Shown here: positions 25,041 through 38,200 of the stretch, piece by piece
How the letters are laid out: every line of letters starts with the position of its first letter
How positions within the stretch are numbered: position 1 is the first letter of the stretch
Assembly (NCBI GenBank): GCA_034509425.1
Contig: JAVTVJ010000811.1
Span: 620,001 to 684,000 of the forward strand
From: Eopsaltria australis
Lineage: Eukaryota > Chordata > Aves > Passeriformes > Petroicidae
Length of the DNA stretch: 64,000 nucleotides
Direction of reading: 5' to 3'
Position numbers and translations under genes: made by a program
Notes under the pieces: model-generated
The model's input: only the letters and a program-made list of their open reading frames with translations
Told to the model about the DNA's origin: nothing
The model's database searches: none

Positions 25041-28000
25041 CTCACCACAGCTGTCTGTCATCTGTTTGTTCACTGGTAAGAGAAGACTGCTAACATGAAG
25101 TAGGTCCTGCGCTGAGACTTCGTGGCCTGGTTTGAGTAGGGCTATGTCAGGAAGACGTTGGTATCACCAGATTCATGGGGGATTGTTAGATGCGGGAAGT
25201 TTAGTGGAAAGAATGTGTCATTTATTTTTGGTTGGAGAATCAGTACACACTTTTTACTTTATGTACTTCATTGTCCTGTTACTATTATTTGTCTTTGTGA
25301 AGTTAGTGTGTTTATCCCACAGTCATCATATAACTTGCTATTTATGAAAAGCTTCAGAGTTTTGTGGAAGATGGCTTAACCTCCCTTTCTGTCTAATTAA
25401 GCAAAACTTTGATGTTTTATTTGGGGTTTATTCAATATCTACCTTTTTGACTTGCAGCTTATAGAATGAATAGATAGTCTATTTTATTAACACAGGCTCA
25501 GAATGAGCTCACATTCCTCTAATGTTGCCCTTGCCATGGCATGCTATAAAATTGTGTGGGTATGTTTTGATCCTTCTGAGATACGAATATTTTGGCGGTG
25601 AAGATGTTGTCTGTGAAAACCTTAGTCACTAATAATTGTAGTGACACTCTGAAGTATCTGTTACTGGGGAAGCAAAAAGTGCATGAGACAACAAGAGAAT
25701 GAGAGATTTTGCTTAGAAGGTAAGCTTCTGAAATTGTTATGCATGAAGACCATTGAAAATAATCCAATTGTCGATGTTAAGTTAATACTGAAACAGGAAA
25801 AAAAGTGATAATGGTCTTGCTTAATCAGTTGCCCTGATGCTTTGTAGTGTCAAACCCAGAAGACATATCAAATTTGGCCTTGGTTTGCAAAAGAAAGTTC
25901 CCTTCGGTGGTGTGTTTCTTCTGTATGAATGCAACTGCCATGGTTCTGCCCACAGTATAGTTCTTTATTATCTTTTTTTCTCTCTTCTCTCTATCTTCCT
26001 CTTAGAGGTAAGAGTCCAGTGGTGGTAAGGATGCTGTCTTGGAACAAGACAGGTAGCTGCTAATAGAATGGGTTCCACAGCAAGGCCTTGTCATTCCTGG
26101 GAAATGTCGCCAGGTCCTGCTCCTGTCAGCAGCCTGACTTCTGTGGAAACTGCGAACCTGGCAAAGTAAAATGGGCAACAAATCAGAATTACAAATTGCA
26201 AGATTACTAATGAAAATGTGTCTCTTGAGTAAGAATGGGACTCCTAGTGATACTTGTAATTGCACATCTGTTACGAGAATCTAATCTAAATTTGAGGTTG
26301 TTGCTTGAAGTAATAGAAATCTATGCAACACTGCTGAGATGGTCATATTCTTCATATATTGGTTCTTTAGTATTAAATATGCTTTAACATCTTAGCTATT
26401 AGAAGTTTAAAATTGTTTTCACTTAGTGTGAGAAGCTTTGAGTTGGGTTAGTACATAAACCTGGAGAGGAGCTGCTATGTTCCATCAAGTCATGAAGGCT
26501 TTCCAGTGTTGATATAGGCAGATGATGCTGAGAACTGAAGTTTTGTCTGAAGACAGGGGTTTAGGTAAATGCAAGACACTCCAGGTAACCTTTTTTTTGT
26601 CTCCTGTACTCCCAGAATGCCTCTCTTTTTCTACCTTGTGTGATTTGTTGGTTTGTTTTTGTTTGGGGGTTTTTTGTGCTTTTCTTACTCTTTCATCACT
26701 TCTTTTCACTGAGTTTCATTTCTTCCCCAGCAAATTAAGATTGAAAAGTCAAGTCTTGATCACCTCATTGTTCTTCCTGAGTCTTTGTATTGCAGTGTCA
26801 GACTTGTGTCATTTTCAGTTCATAAACTGAGAGGGATGTAGGTCACTATTTAAATGAGTGTTTGAAGTTTTTTTTTACAAACAAACCCCTCTCTCAGTAC
26901 ATAAAACCCTGCTTCAGTGGCTATTAAAACTGCAGACTCAAGGGAATCTGAATTCAAGGAATTCTGCAATGAAGGTTTTCTTTCCCATCTTAACTGAGGT
27001 TCCATCTGCACGTCGCTGTTACGCAGCTTTTTGGTTTTTTTTGATCAAATAGTGTTTTCCCCAGAGCACTCTGGTCTCATTGGTTAGAGAAGATTCATGG
27101 TGTTCTCACACTGAGGTTTTTCTTTTTAAATCCTGTTGTTCAGATCATGCTATCCAAAGTTATAGCTAAATACAGGATTAATGTTTTCTCTCCAATTTAT
27201 TCATTACAATTTCATGGAAGTGCTTTATAGTATGTTTTTGAAAAGTTACATTTTTATATTACCTCACTGAAGTGACAGCTGTGCATTACAAATAGAGAAA
27301 CTGAGACACTGGCTTAGTATTTCATAGCAGAAATACCTTCATTTAATTTACAGCTGTGAATAGGTAATGCTTCTCCATAGACTCATTAAATATTTCAAGC
27401 AGAAGGCACTTGTGAAAAGCTGTGTAGCTCCCTCAGCATTATTAAAAAAAAAAGAAAAGAAAATACAAACCTTAATAGACAGGCATAAGATTGGTTTACA
27501 TAGACATCTTAGCTAGACATATTTTCTTTCTATAGTCTCTGTGTCATTAATTAGAAGAGGATAGAGGTAGATCTTGACAGTGTCTCTGGTCCGTTGGGCA
27601 AAAGAATGGGGTGATCCAGAAAGGTCCAGGATCTGAAACTCTGCATGCTCTAGTGTCTGGGTCTTTGGGACTTGCTGCCTACCCATCAGCATCTTACACA
27701 TCTGTCTCTTTCTTTCTGTAATTTCTTTTTCTGTTCCTGTTCTGAACTCCAATTCCTCTTCTGGTTTCCTCCTCCCCTGTGTTCTAGCTATTCTCCTGAT
27801 AGCACCCAATTGGTATTTAAGCCAATGACAAGTATTTCTCAGTCCTGGGATGACGAGTCTTTAGCTGTCTCATGGCTAAGCTTACATCCATGCCATGGCA
27901 CAGCAGTCCTATAGATCAGCAGAGAGCCTGCACGAGCTCAGTGTAGCATGTGAGCAGGGTGGTGCAGAGCCTTGCAGCTGAACCAAATTTGAGCAGATCT

Positions 28001-31000
28001 TCATTGTTATGGTACACAGTGGCTTCCTAAGACAAGAACATACTGTACTTGTCACTGTTGCACAGCATGCAAGTGCTAGAGCATCCCAATAGACTGGATT
28101 TTAAAATGTTTTCAGCTGGATGGGGTATTTTTCTGTTGAAAAACATTGAACTATCTTAAAAATAAGATAAAATTCGATCAGTTTGGCCTGAAAGATGATT
28201 AAAGGTTGTGTTTGGTTTTAAAAGGCTTACGCGTCCTGTAATTTGGCCAAGTGAATGAATATGGGGTCTTAATGACTAACTGCCTGTGCTTTCTGTAACA
28301 ACTTAAGTTGGTCTTAATTTTGTAAAACTGAACTGATACGTTTTCATAGCTTTTTCTTCTTCCAAAGTAGTGCACTTGAAAGTAATTTTAAACAAAGCTC
28401 AGATTAAAGTGCATTTCATGTGCGTTCAATTTATTGTGCTGTTCTGAACATGAGATATAAGAACTATAGAAAATTTCTTGAACATCCTTAGTTTAGAAAT
28501 GTTGAATAAACTTCAAATTACAGGATTTTGTTCAGAATTCCCAACTTTAAAATACACAGTTTTCAAAGGGGGCTGTCTGCCCAAGATATCTTTTGAAAAT
28601 GGCTCAAAAGTTAAATACTTAGAAAAAGTATTTTTGTGCTCTTGATTTTTATTTTATTTTCTTTTCTGAAAGGAAGTGACACTTAAGGAGATAAGTTGTA
28701 TCCATAGGAAGATTAATGATATTTTTTGAAATGGATTGAAAAGCAGTTAGCTGTAACTTCATGGTTAAGGAATGCCTACCATTGTTTGTGTTGTAAATGA
28801 AGACACTGTAAGGGTATAGGAGGACCATGTCATGAGAGAAAGGCTGAAGCAATTAAAAGTGAAAGTGTTAAAAGAAGAATGAATGTTCTCAGGTGAGGTG
28901 AAGGTTTTAGTTTTATTTGGTGTGTTCACTGGCATTAAAACTACTGTGAAAATAGTAAAGATGTTTATTTACAGAATATATGACTCATTTTCTCCACTTT
29001 GTGTTTTACAAGTGAGGCTTAATACCCAGGCCTCAGCTATAAGCCTTTGGGTGTCAGCTATAAGATCAGATTTATCCCACGTATCTTTCTCAACTTAGTT
29101 TTATTGCTTTATTGCTATTGAGTCTTCTGACTTCAACTGGCTAAGAGGCAGGCCTGTGTGTCTCTGGGAGAAGGTAAAGAAATGCAAGAACTTAAGTATC
29201 CTTGAAAATGCATGCATAGAGCAGAAATAAGCATTTGCTCTCTGAATGAACAAGCATAACTGAAGGAGTCTGTGTGTTACAGCAATGTGTGTAACAGGTC
29301 ACAGAGACATCGTAAATGTTGCTGTGCCCTTGTTCTCCTTTTCAGACTTTGCAGTGGCAGTGCGCATACAGCCAGTCTTTATGTTGTGCAGATAAGCTGC
29401 AAATAAAAACCAGGGATTTTCACTAGGATGGACTTAAATGTGTGAGTTGCTGACATGGTGAGTTGCTGAACTAAAACTTCCCCTTTTTAAGCTTCAATTT
29501 CCAGATAGGGTTATCTTTTCTTATTAAGCAGGTCTTGTTTTCTGTGTGTAACCCAAGGTTTTGGTAAAAATATTCCCATGTGAATAGGCAGTAGAAACAC
29601 TGGACCTATGCTAAAGCATAAGAGCCCTAATAAACCTGGTATCACTGTAGCAATTACAGTATAATAATGATTGAGACCTTTGAATAATCTTTAAAATAGA
29701 CTCCACAGAAACCCAAAACCGAATCCCATGCAACAATGTGTAGTCTGTAGGATCCCTATGGGATCATGCATAAGACTGTGTGCCTGTGTGAGTAGTGATT
29801 ATTGAGATCTCAAATGAGAATATGATTAGCATATTTTCCTGTTAGGGTTCAGTTCTGGGCTCGTATTTTCTTCTCCCCCACCCTGTTCTCCTGTGTTGTG
29901 GTGCTTGTCCTTCATGGTGAAGGGCCTGTATCGAATTATGGTTTATTTACTGGCTCTTCACGGGCTGCTTACTGCCTGCTTTTTAGGGATCTTTCGTCTT
30001 CAACCTTCTTTGTCTGGCAAAGCTAGAATTTGTACTTCAGAAAATTTATTTAGATTCTTTTGGTTGAGATGTGATAATTTTTTGATGTATAATTTTATAA
30101 GGATGTGTAGTGTTGCTTTGGCAGTCTCAATGTGTGCTTCCCCTTTCAGATGCATATATAGTTACCAGTTCTGACTTAAAAAACGTGTTTAAGTTACAGA
30201 TTCATGCCTTTTTTTATTTTTTCTTTTTCCTTTTTTTTCCCTTTTTAATGAATCAGAACAGTATAAATTGGATTAGGAGTAGAACATTCAGAATAAAAAG
30301 TTTGCAGTATGTAATTTTTGCTCAATGACTCAGTGTCCTCTCTAATTGTGCATTTCTCTTGAGATCTATTGTGAGAAAGTCCCTACTGGGCCTCCAAGCT
30401 GACCATATAAAGTTAACTCAAGGTACAGATCTTGCTTGTGAAAATCTCCTTAAAATATAAGCTGTAGTTCTTGTCATGAGTTTGTGTCCTAACAGAGTTC
30501 AAAGTCAGGCTGCATTGTTTTCCAGTTTTTTCAATGCTTTTTTATTGATTTTTTTGTGTCAAGTATGTAATGTACTCAAGAATCACTAGGTTTTATTAGT
30601 GTTAATTTATATTTCTGATGTTTTTGTTCTTCAAAATGTCTATTAGGCTTTATAAAAATATGCTTGATGCTGGTGGACTTGCTTGTAAATGGTTACTTGA
30701 ATTATTTTTTAAAAAGAGTTCTGGATCATTAAGAAATGTAATGGGAAAAATCAAATTTTCTGAAAAAAGGTAGACATATAAGTGGTTAAGGGAGCATCCA
30801 TTAGGGCAGCAGACGTGCATTACTCCTATATATGTCACGTAACTGACACATGTTAATCATGCTGTGCTTCAAAGGAGTAAACTACTGACACAATTTCTTC
30901 CATTCAGTCTTTTCTAAGCCAATTAGAAAATATCATTACATTCTTTCATACTTTATTTAAAATTTTTAACTTGTTTCATGTTGTTTTTGAAGATTCTTGA

Positions 31001-32115
31001 AGGGTCAATTCTTTTAAAAGGTGAAATTATTGCTGTATTACGTCTCAGCCTCGCTGGACCTAATTTCAGTATTAAAACCAATAGTTTCTCAATATTGCAG
31101 TTAATAAATTTAATTGTGAAGATTGCTTTTGTGTGTGTGTATGTGTCTTCATCCTCTTACGGAGAAGTCTTGAGATTTCTGGATTTTTTTTTCCTATTTT
31201 TGCTAATTCTTTAGTGAAGAGTGTGTGTTTACTCTTAATTTGCAAACATGAGTTGCAGTCTCCAGACTGATATGCCATCAGGTATATATTCCAAAATTGG
31301 GCACTTGAGTTTTTTTACATACAGATTTGTTTTGAGGGATAAGATAACCTGAGATTGTAGATATGGTACATTTTTCTTTTTGCAGAATTAAGTAAGCAAT
31401 TCTCAAGTGAATGTCTTCCTTATAGAACCTTCTTATGGGAAATACACCAAAATTAAAAGCATGAGATCCATTAAAAAATATCTTTAGCTTGTGTCCAGAT
31501 AGGAGACAGAGAGTACTGTCTTCTATTTGTTTCAAAGTACCCCTTTGTAAAGTGGACTCTTCGGATTACTGCGATGATTTAAAGAACCTGATGGACCTTC
31601 TCAGTAAGGTCTTGTCTCTAATGTCTCTCTTTACCCATTAAGTAAATAAGGTCTCTGTTAAAGAGTTAACACAGGCATTACTTAGGCATTAAGTCTAGCT
31701 TTTCTCAGTTAACTCCAAAGAACTGGCCATAGGGCTCTTGTGAAAAGTAAATGTCCAGGTCCAGGGATTCCACTGTTGCGGCCAAATTAGGAGTGGTAGA
31801 ACTGATTCTGAATCTCCTGTCTTGACTTCAGTGTCCTGGAAGGTAATAGTAGTTGATAAGCAGATACCATTAAAGACTGGGAGGAGGGTGTCCCCTGAAA
31901 GCTGTTTAAGGGTTTATAAAGTGGAAGTTATTATTATTAAGCCATTTTTCATTTATCTGATTTCTCTGATTCCTTGCAGCTGGTCTTGCAGGTCACCATT
32001 CCAAGGGCAGAGAGGAATAACTCTGTCTCTTAGAATTATTTTTACTTGCCTGTCATTTCTTGAGAATGCTGGTATTACCATTCATAGCCTGCAAAAGGTT
32101 TTTTCTATAGGCAGT
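25041..32115. other. No supported gene; intron-like
   Basis: T-rich intron-like sequence. Open frames reach 103 codons; one on the - strand at 27,513-27,809 is rich in Lys, Arg, Glu and Thr and is unrecognised. A pyrimidine-rich run lies at 30,208-30,246 and a short TG run at 31,128-31,143. I see no exon, RNA gene or named repeat. Confidence 0.5.
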
Positions 32116-32660
32116 TGTAGTGGATTTGACTGAGATGGATTCATTTTCCCACAGCAGCCATCACAGTGCTGTGCTTTGTATCAGTGGCTAGAAAGGGGTT
32201 GATAACATGTCAGTGTTTTGGCTACAGCTCAGCAGCTCTGGCACAGCATCATCTCCAGCATTTCTCCCATATCAATAGGCTGGGCATGGGCAAAGTCCTG
32301 GGAGGGGACACAACTAGGCCAGTTGACCCAAAATAACCATATGGAGTCAGCTCAGATGTAAAAGCTAAGACAAAGTGGTGGGGGTGGTATTTGTTATTTT
32401 ACAAAGTTTGTCTTCTGCAGCAATTGCTACATGTGCTGAAGCCCTGCTTCCTGGGAAGTGACTTGCTGTTGCAAAGTGGAAAATAAACTTTTTCCTCCTC
32501 TTTACTTATGTGCATGCAAACTTTTGGTTTTGCTTTAGCAAATGGACTTAACTCCAGAGTTGTTTTCCACCGTCCTTTCTCTCCTCTGTGCATCTGGGAA
32601 GGGAGAGTGATAGAGCTGCTTGGTGGGCACCTGGTATCCAGCCAAGGTCAACCCGTCACA
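32116..32660 (+). mobile_element. Solo LTR resembling avian ERVL-class LTRs
   Basis: The block begins TGTAGTGGATTTGAC and ends ACCCGTCACA, so it has TG...CA termini. Its internal order matches an ERVL-type LTR that I recall from passerine genomes: the GCTACAGCTCAGCAG block near 32,220, the GGGAGGGGACACA block near 32,300, the TTGACCCAAAATAACC block near 32,323, a CATATGGAGTCA block, and a late AATAAA at 32,482-32,487. The polyadenylation signal and block order put it on the + strand. The flanking pentamers GCAGT and GAAGC agree at only 3 of 5 positions, so no clean target duplication survives, as expected for an old copy. No internal coding region adjoins it. A 108-codon open frame starting inside it at 32,508 is not a gene. 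Confidence 0.8.
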
Positions 32661-35185
32661 GAAGCAAAAAGCGTTAGATGGAGAGATTTTAGAAAAATTG
32701 TAGGAATTAAATTTTTGGACAATGTGGACTGTTCAGAACAGTGTCATGTTTTTCTCTTTTGGAAGGAAGACACAGAAACCATTTATGCGAGGTGCTGGTT
32801 TCCCCTAGACAGAGATCCTGGAAGAACGATATAAACACATTTTGTGGTGTCAGCCTTCCGAGTGAAATATCAGCTGCAGAGCAATGGCTTTGATACAGCC
32901 ATGTCTGAGCAAGCTATTTATGATCATTACCATCACAAAAAGCTTTGTGCTTCCTTTTTTCCCTGCTTTCATAAATGCTTCCTGGCAAACAATGGTCTGC
33001 CAGCACAGGTACCTGTATGACAGGGAAGTGAGCAAACTCTGGAGATCTGGCCAGTCAGTAAACTGGCTGAAAAGTTGCTGTGAGAACCAGTGGGAGAAGT
33101 TGGTTGGCAAGGCCTGCTCTGATAAATGAGGAAAGTAATTTTTAAACTGTTCCTTGCTAGACAGGCTTGCAAGCACTGCCTTAGGCTCTAACAATTATTT
33201 CTGATTTCCAGCAAGGCAGCTGAATTGGAGATCTGCTACATCAGGAAAAGAGGAATAAGTTTCTAAAGAGGTATTTCAGGTAGTTTGCTGTGTTTTTTTC
33301 CAGCTTAAGCATGATCTAGGAAGCTATTGCTGTTCTCACAGAATTAGGTTTTGAAGGTCATAGATGAGAGTATTTCATAGATGGAGCAAGATCTCGGCTT
33401 GGAAATTAATTTAAATGTGTCATTGAACTAAGATGTTTTTGGTCTGCTCATGGTGTGACTAATGTGGTATTTCACAGAGTATCCATTAGAAATTGGCTGA
33501 GTTTAGGTGAAGTTCAAGATTCTTTCTATGTAGGATGTGCTTTTCTGTAACTCCCTTCAGCAAGTATATTTCTTTTGCACAACATTTCCAGAATAAGTTC
33601 AGCTTTTTACAAACATCACTTAGTAAGCTATTAACCCAAAATGGATCAGTTCAGTTGGGATGAATCTGCAAAATGAGTTACACCAAAATTAAACTTTATG
33701 GATGAAAATCTTCAAATTTGCCATCTTACGTGCCTCTCAGTTTTTTTTAGTTTGGTTTTGTTCAGTTTTTGTCTGTATGCCTGTCTTATCCAAAGGTAGT
33801 TTCCTGATACTTCCCTAACAGTGAAATTACTTTTTGTCTTCAGATGTGTCTGTTTCCAGGAGTCAGACCTCTGTAGTAGTAGTAAGTCCTAAGTTGAGCC
33901 CTTGGCTGCTGTAGGCTGAGTACTCATTATAATAGACTTACAGAATTTATTTTGCTAAGAATAGCAGTTTTTATAGTAAGTTCTGTTTGTCTCACTTGTC
34001 AAACTTTAAATGGAGACAGAAGTTGCATTCTTTGCATTCTCTCTGTAGTGAGGGAATGAAGGAGGGAACTTGTGCCTTTCAGTAAAGAGTATAAATCTGG
34101 GATTTGCTCTTCTGCATAGCTGCAAAATATGCTAGCAATTCCCCCTAACTTTTATTTGTGCTACCACTCTCAGCTGGTTAAGATCTGTTCAGTACTAAAA
34201 AAAAATTTAGTGCAGAATTTTAGCTTTAGAGACTCTCATAATATGCAAAGGAAGAAAAAGTAACTCCTATCACGTTAATTGTCATTGCCAGTCTTGGGGA
34301 CAGTGGGGCTTACAGTATTACCAACCTGATGGTTTCAGTGGTACTGTCTGAGACCTTTGGGGTTTTTTCCCTGATCTCTTGTGAGAAGTGAGCTAAAATG
34401 AATATAGGCATGCTCAATTCAACTAAAAGCAAACTTAAAAAGAGACCTATTATTTAATCATATTCTTAATTAAACAGTAACTGTTATGCTTTTTCCAAAT
34501 ATTTCGATTTGTTATGTTTTAAAAGTGTGTTGAACTTTAAAAAAATGTTTTGCATATTGATATTGTAACTTAAAACATACTCAGAGTCCAGATATGTATA
34601 AGAACGGAGATTGTACCGCCCTTATTTTTAATTGATTTGCCATGGAAGGGTTTTGAATACTTGTTTTGCTCTTGTATTGTTACATGACCTGTTTTTTAAG
34701 GGGCAGAAGGCTGACAAATAGTAGCAAGAAGTACTGGAATTTGAGATAGCTGGGGATGAAACTATTGGGAAAACTTCCTAAAAAGACTATGTATTTTTAT
34801 ATTTAAAGCTATGTAAATGTCATGATCTCTACCCTTGACTTTGGAACATTTTTTGTATGCTTTTGGAGGATAAATATATTTTAATCTCAGTTACATATAG
34901 TCAGGAGAATCTCTGGGTGCTCATTTCTAGATGCTTAATTAAATACTGCAGGAGAAGGATTTAGGATGCATAGTAACATTTGTAACAATGAAATTTGACT
35001 TAGTCTTAAATGTTCTAGTGTATCTTCCCTTAAAAGAATGGTTCTTAATATGTTGTAAAATAAAAGAGTGCTTGGTATAGCTCCATTTATAAGAGTGCCT
35101 GTGTACTGACACAGTTTTAATTACAAGGTCATTGTTCTTTCAGATGTGTCTGTGCTTATATTAAAATGGTTTTTTTTTCCTTTAG
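32661..35185. other. No supported gene; intron-like
   Basis: An open frame of 114 codons on the - strand (32,850-33,194) and one of 81 codons on the + strand (32,884-33,129) overlap. Neither resembles a family I know, so chance or a decayed repeat is likelier. The rest is AT-rich. The final 40 bases carry a pyrimidine tract leading to the acceptor of the candidate exon at 35,186. Confidence 0.5.
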
Positions 35186-35265
35186 CTGCCATCTGAATGT
35201 TACCACTGCCTTATGAATTGATGAGCGGAATTACTGTTCTGGTCCGTCAAGAAATGGAGTGTGGG
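35186..35265 (+). other. Candidate noncoding or start-codon exon (weak)
   Basis: A T-rich tract ends in TTTAG at 35,181-35,185, a good acceptor. The following 80 bases end at a plausible donor, GTGGG/GTAACA (35,265/35,266). Joined to the candidate first exon (ending 15,409), every frame stops inside this exon, so it would be 5' leader. An ATG at 35,221 opens a frame, MSGITVLVRQEMECG, through the donor in phase 0. Its start context is poor (T at -3) and I do not recognise the peptide. Without splicing, the frame stops after 23 codons. AATAAA signals at 35,432-35,437 and 35,478-35,483 also allow a short terminal exon. The evidence is only splice-site shape. Confidence 0.3.
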
Positions 35266-38200
35266 GTAACACAGACAATACTGAAGCAATAATTTGACCC
35301 GAAAAGTTATTGCATTATCACTTGCAGTGCATCAAAAGAAAAGTTTGCCGTTTAGCTATTCTACTTTAAAGAGCAGAAGGCTGAATAGTTCACTGACTTG
35401 AGAACTGAGCAAGTTTATGAGAGATGAAGTGAATAAACTTCATTGTGTTTCTAGCTACTTTGGATTTATGAATCGGGAATAAAAAGGTGTTTTCTAAACA
35501 AAGACAAAATAATCTGGACACTGATCAGTTGGAAGAGATGTGCATTTTGCCTAATTGTCAGTACTGCCTTGCTCCTTCTTATTAAATGAGTGTAAAATCT
35601 GGATGGGCCTTGCAAGGAGTAATTACAGGCTTATTTTTCATGTTAAGTGCGGTTAGATTTTTGTAATTTTGATTGAGAATTACAAGTGCTCTGCAAAGAC
35701 TAAATTGCTTTGTCTGTTGCCCAGTGTCTAAATATAAGCAGTAAAGTCCAAGTTGTTAGAGAACCTGGCCAAAGACAGTTTTCAAGTAAACATTCAGTTG
35801 CAAGAGACTGCTGTGATAGTTAATGTGAAACCCAGCTTTTTATGAAATTCCCGTATTTAAGGGTATGTTATTACTGGGCAATTATATATCATGGTGCTAT
35901 TATTTGTATTTTTCTCCTTGAATTTTTTTCCCTAGCTGTCTGTTCAAAACAAGAGGAGGGAAAAGTGAAGGGAAAGTTAAAAATCTCTTCTACAACCCTC
36001 TTTCCCTCCTTACAAAAAGGGGTATGGATACAACTTAATTTTCAGACCCTTATTTAAAATAGTCTGGGCCCTGTTGGTATCAGTGAAATTCCCTGTATGT
36101 AGAAGCACTTGCTTTGGGGAAGGGATTGGCCCCAATCCCAAACTAAACATGGCTTGATTTAAGTCATGAGTTTCTGATTTGGCTTCAGTGAGGCTTGTTG
36201 TGTATGTAGTGTTTCCGCTTAAGAGTATATTGTGTAAAAATAAAGTAGAAAGATGATTGAAGGGGCACTACTGATTTGTTTTAAGTTGGCATTTTCCAAT
36301 AATGCATTTGGAATACTTTACCATGAGGCCTTTTCATTTATTCAAATGCACTTTCTTCGCCCCGCTGCGTATCACTTGCTGATCTTTTGCTTGCCAGCAA
36401 AGATATCTTGCTGCTCTGCTGTCCTGGAGCACCTTGTGCTGTCAGCTTTCTCTTGAGGAGCAGGGTTGTTGCCTGTGTTAGTTGCTCTTGGATGCTGGTT
36501 GGTCTGTGCAGGTGGGAATGCATGAGCAGAGCACAGCATCCATGGATGAACCACAAAGGGCCTGTAAGAATGAAACCAATGATCTGCAAAGTGCTCTCAA
36601 GCCAAACAAGCAAAAAGGCTAATGATATTTTGAATGAATATTCCTCAATGATTTGGTGTTCGTTTGCTACCTGGGCTGACAAGAGCATAAACTTCTGTTT
36701 CATGGTTTAATAAAGTCCATTTAGGGGTATTTAGTGAAGTAATGTGCTCTTGATTCTCTACAGAGTATGTGTTATATTAAGGGTGAAGGCATATCTCCTT
36801 ACCTTTGTATTCCTGAGTCCTACTTAGGAGATATGTAGCTGTTTATCATGAATTGCACTTTTATTTTGCTCTGTTATTGTTGCTGCATTACTGTAAAGTT
36901 CCTCTACTGACAACCTAAAATGAGGGCATTTTGGAGTTACCTAATGTCCACTTAAACAGCACTTGAAACATGCATGGGATAGTGTACTGTGGTGTTGAGT
37001 TTAATGGAGTGGTTGGAGAAAAAGGGTACATCCATGTCTGGGCTGTGTTGTTTGAATAAATTAAAATACATCTGCATCAGTGCCTGACTGGGCTAGTCTA
37101 GCACACGTATGTGCTTATAGCTCCACGTAAATATGTGGTGCTCAAAGAATTAAGTGGAAGAAAACTTGGAGAAGTCAGAATCCATTAGATGAAACAGAAT
37201 GAAATTCAGTTTCAGTGTATGAATTGATTTAGCTACAATGGTGTATATTGACCAACTTGAAACAAAAAAGCAGGAATATTGCAGTTGTGCTCAGATGAGT
37301 GGTGTTGGTGTGTGCTGAGCTCCCAGTGTCCCGGGGCTGCGTTGTTGCTGTTGGGACTTGGTTCCATTTCTGCACATATTGTGCCAAAGGCTGCATGTGC
37401 TCTAAAGCTGGAGCTTGGATCCTGCATACAACAGTTGGACAAATGCTTAGTTAACCTGTTGAGTTATTTGCCCAAACATATAATTGAATTTAATATTCCT
37501 TTACCTATATTAAATGAACAAAAAAATTATTTTTGCATGTTTTTAACAGATGTGAAGGTTGCTTTACCTTTGAGGCATGAATCACATTAGTGTTCACGCA
37601 GAGATCATTGTATACTTGCAGCTATTTAAATTAGAGACCTCTTCTATTTGTAAGTGGTATTTAGCTGGAGTATTGTTGGTGTCTGCCCCTGTTTGCTGGC
37701 AACTCTTGGTTATTTTTGTTTTTTCCTGAGCTGTGCAGTTTTTTACTTGGAGTTTCTGGCCTTTAAATCTACTTGCCCTACTTGTGATTGGCATCTGTGG
37801 TAGGGCTTTGTGGTCTCTTCAAGTTGTGAAGCCAGAAGACGGTGGCAAGGTGCAAAAGCTTCTTGACAGCAAATGAGATAGATGCTTTTTTATTTGAGCT
37901 GTCTGGGCATGTGCTCCAGGCTGTGGATTTGTGGGCCACATTAGTGGATCTCTGTCTTTCCCACATCATCTGGGAATGAAATAACTTTATAATACAATAC
38001 AGGTCTGCAGCTATCTTTGTCCATCAGAGAAAGCACAGTCCCCAGGTGTTAGTAGGATAATGGCTTTGCTTCTAGGATTTAGCTTGAGGGCACTGCAATG
38101 GCCTGTGTGTTAGAAATAGAAGAGGGAAGGGAAGCATCCTACAACCCCACAGATGCTCTGTACTAGCTAGATTGTTCTTACCCACAGATACGGCCACAGC

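Noticed and set aside
24838..25093. Two overlapping open frames around LTR copy 1
   Set aside because: Both lie in the LTR or cross its 3' end into unrelated flank, so they are chance frames.
27513..27809. 98-codon - strand open frame rich in charged residues
   Set aside because: No start context, splice signals or recognisable family support it, and it overlaps another open frame on the + strand.
32508..32834. 108-codon + strand open frame
   Set aside because: It starts inside the ERVL-like LTR and runs out across its boundary. No domain is recognisable.
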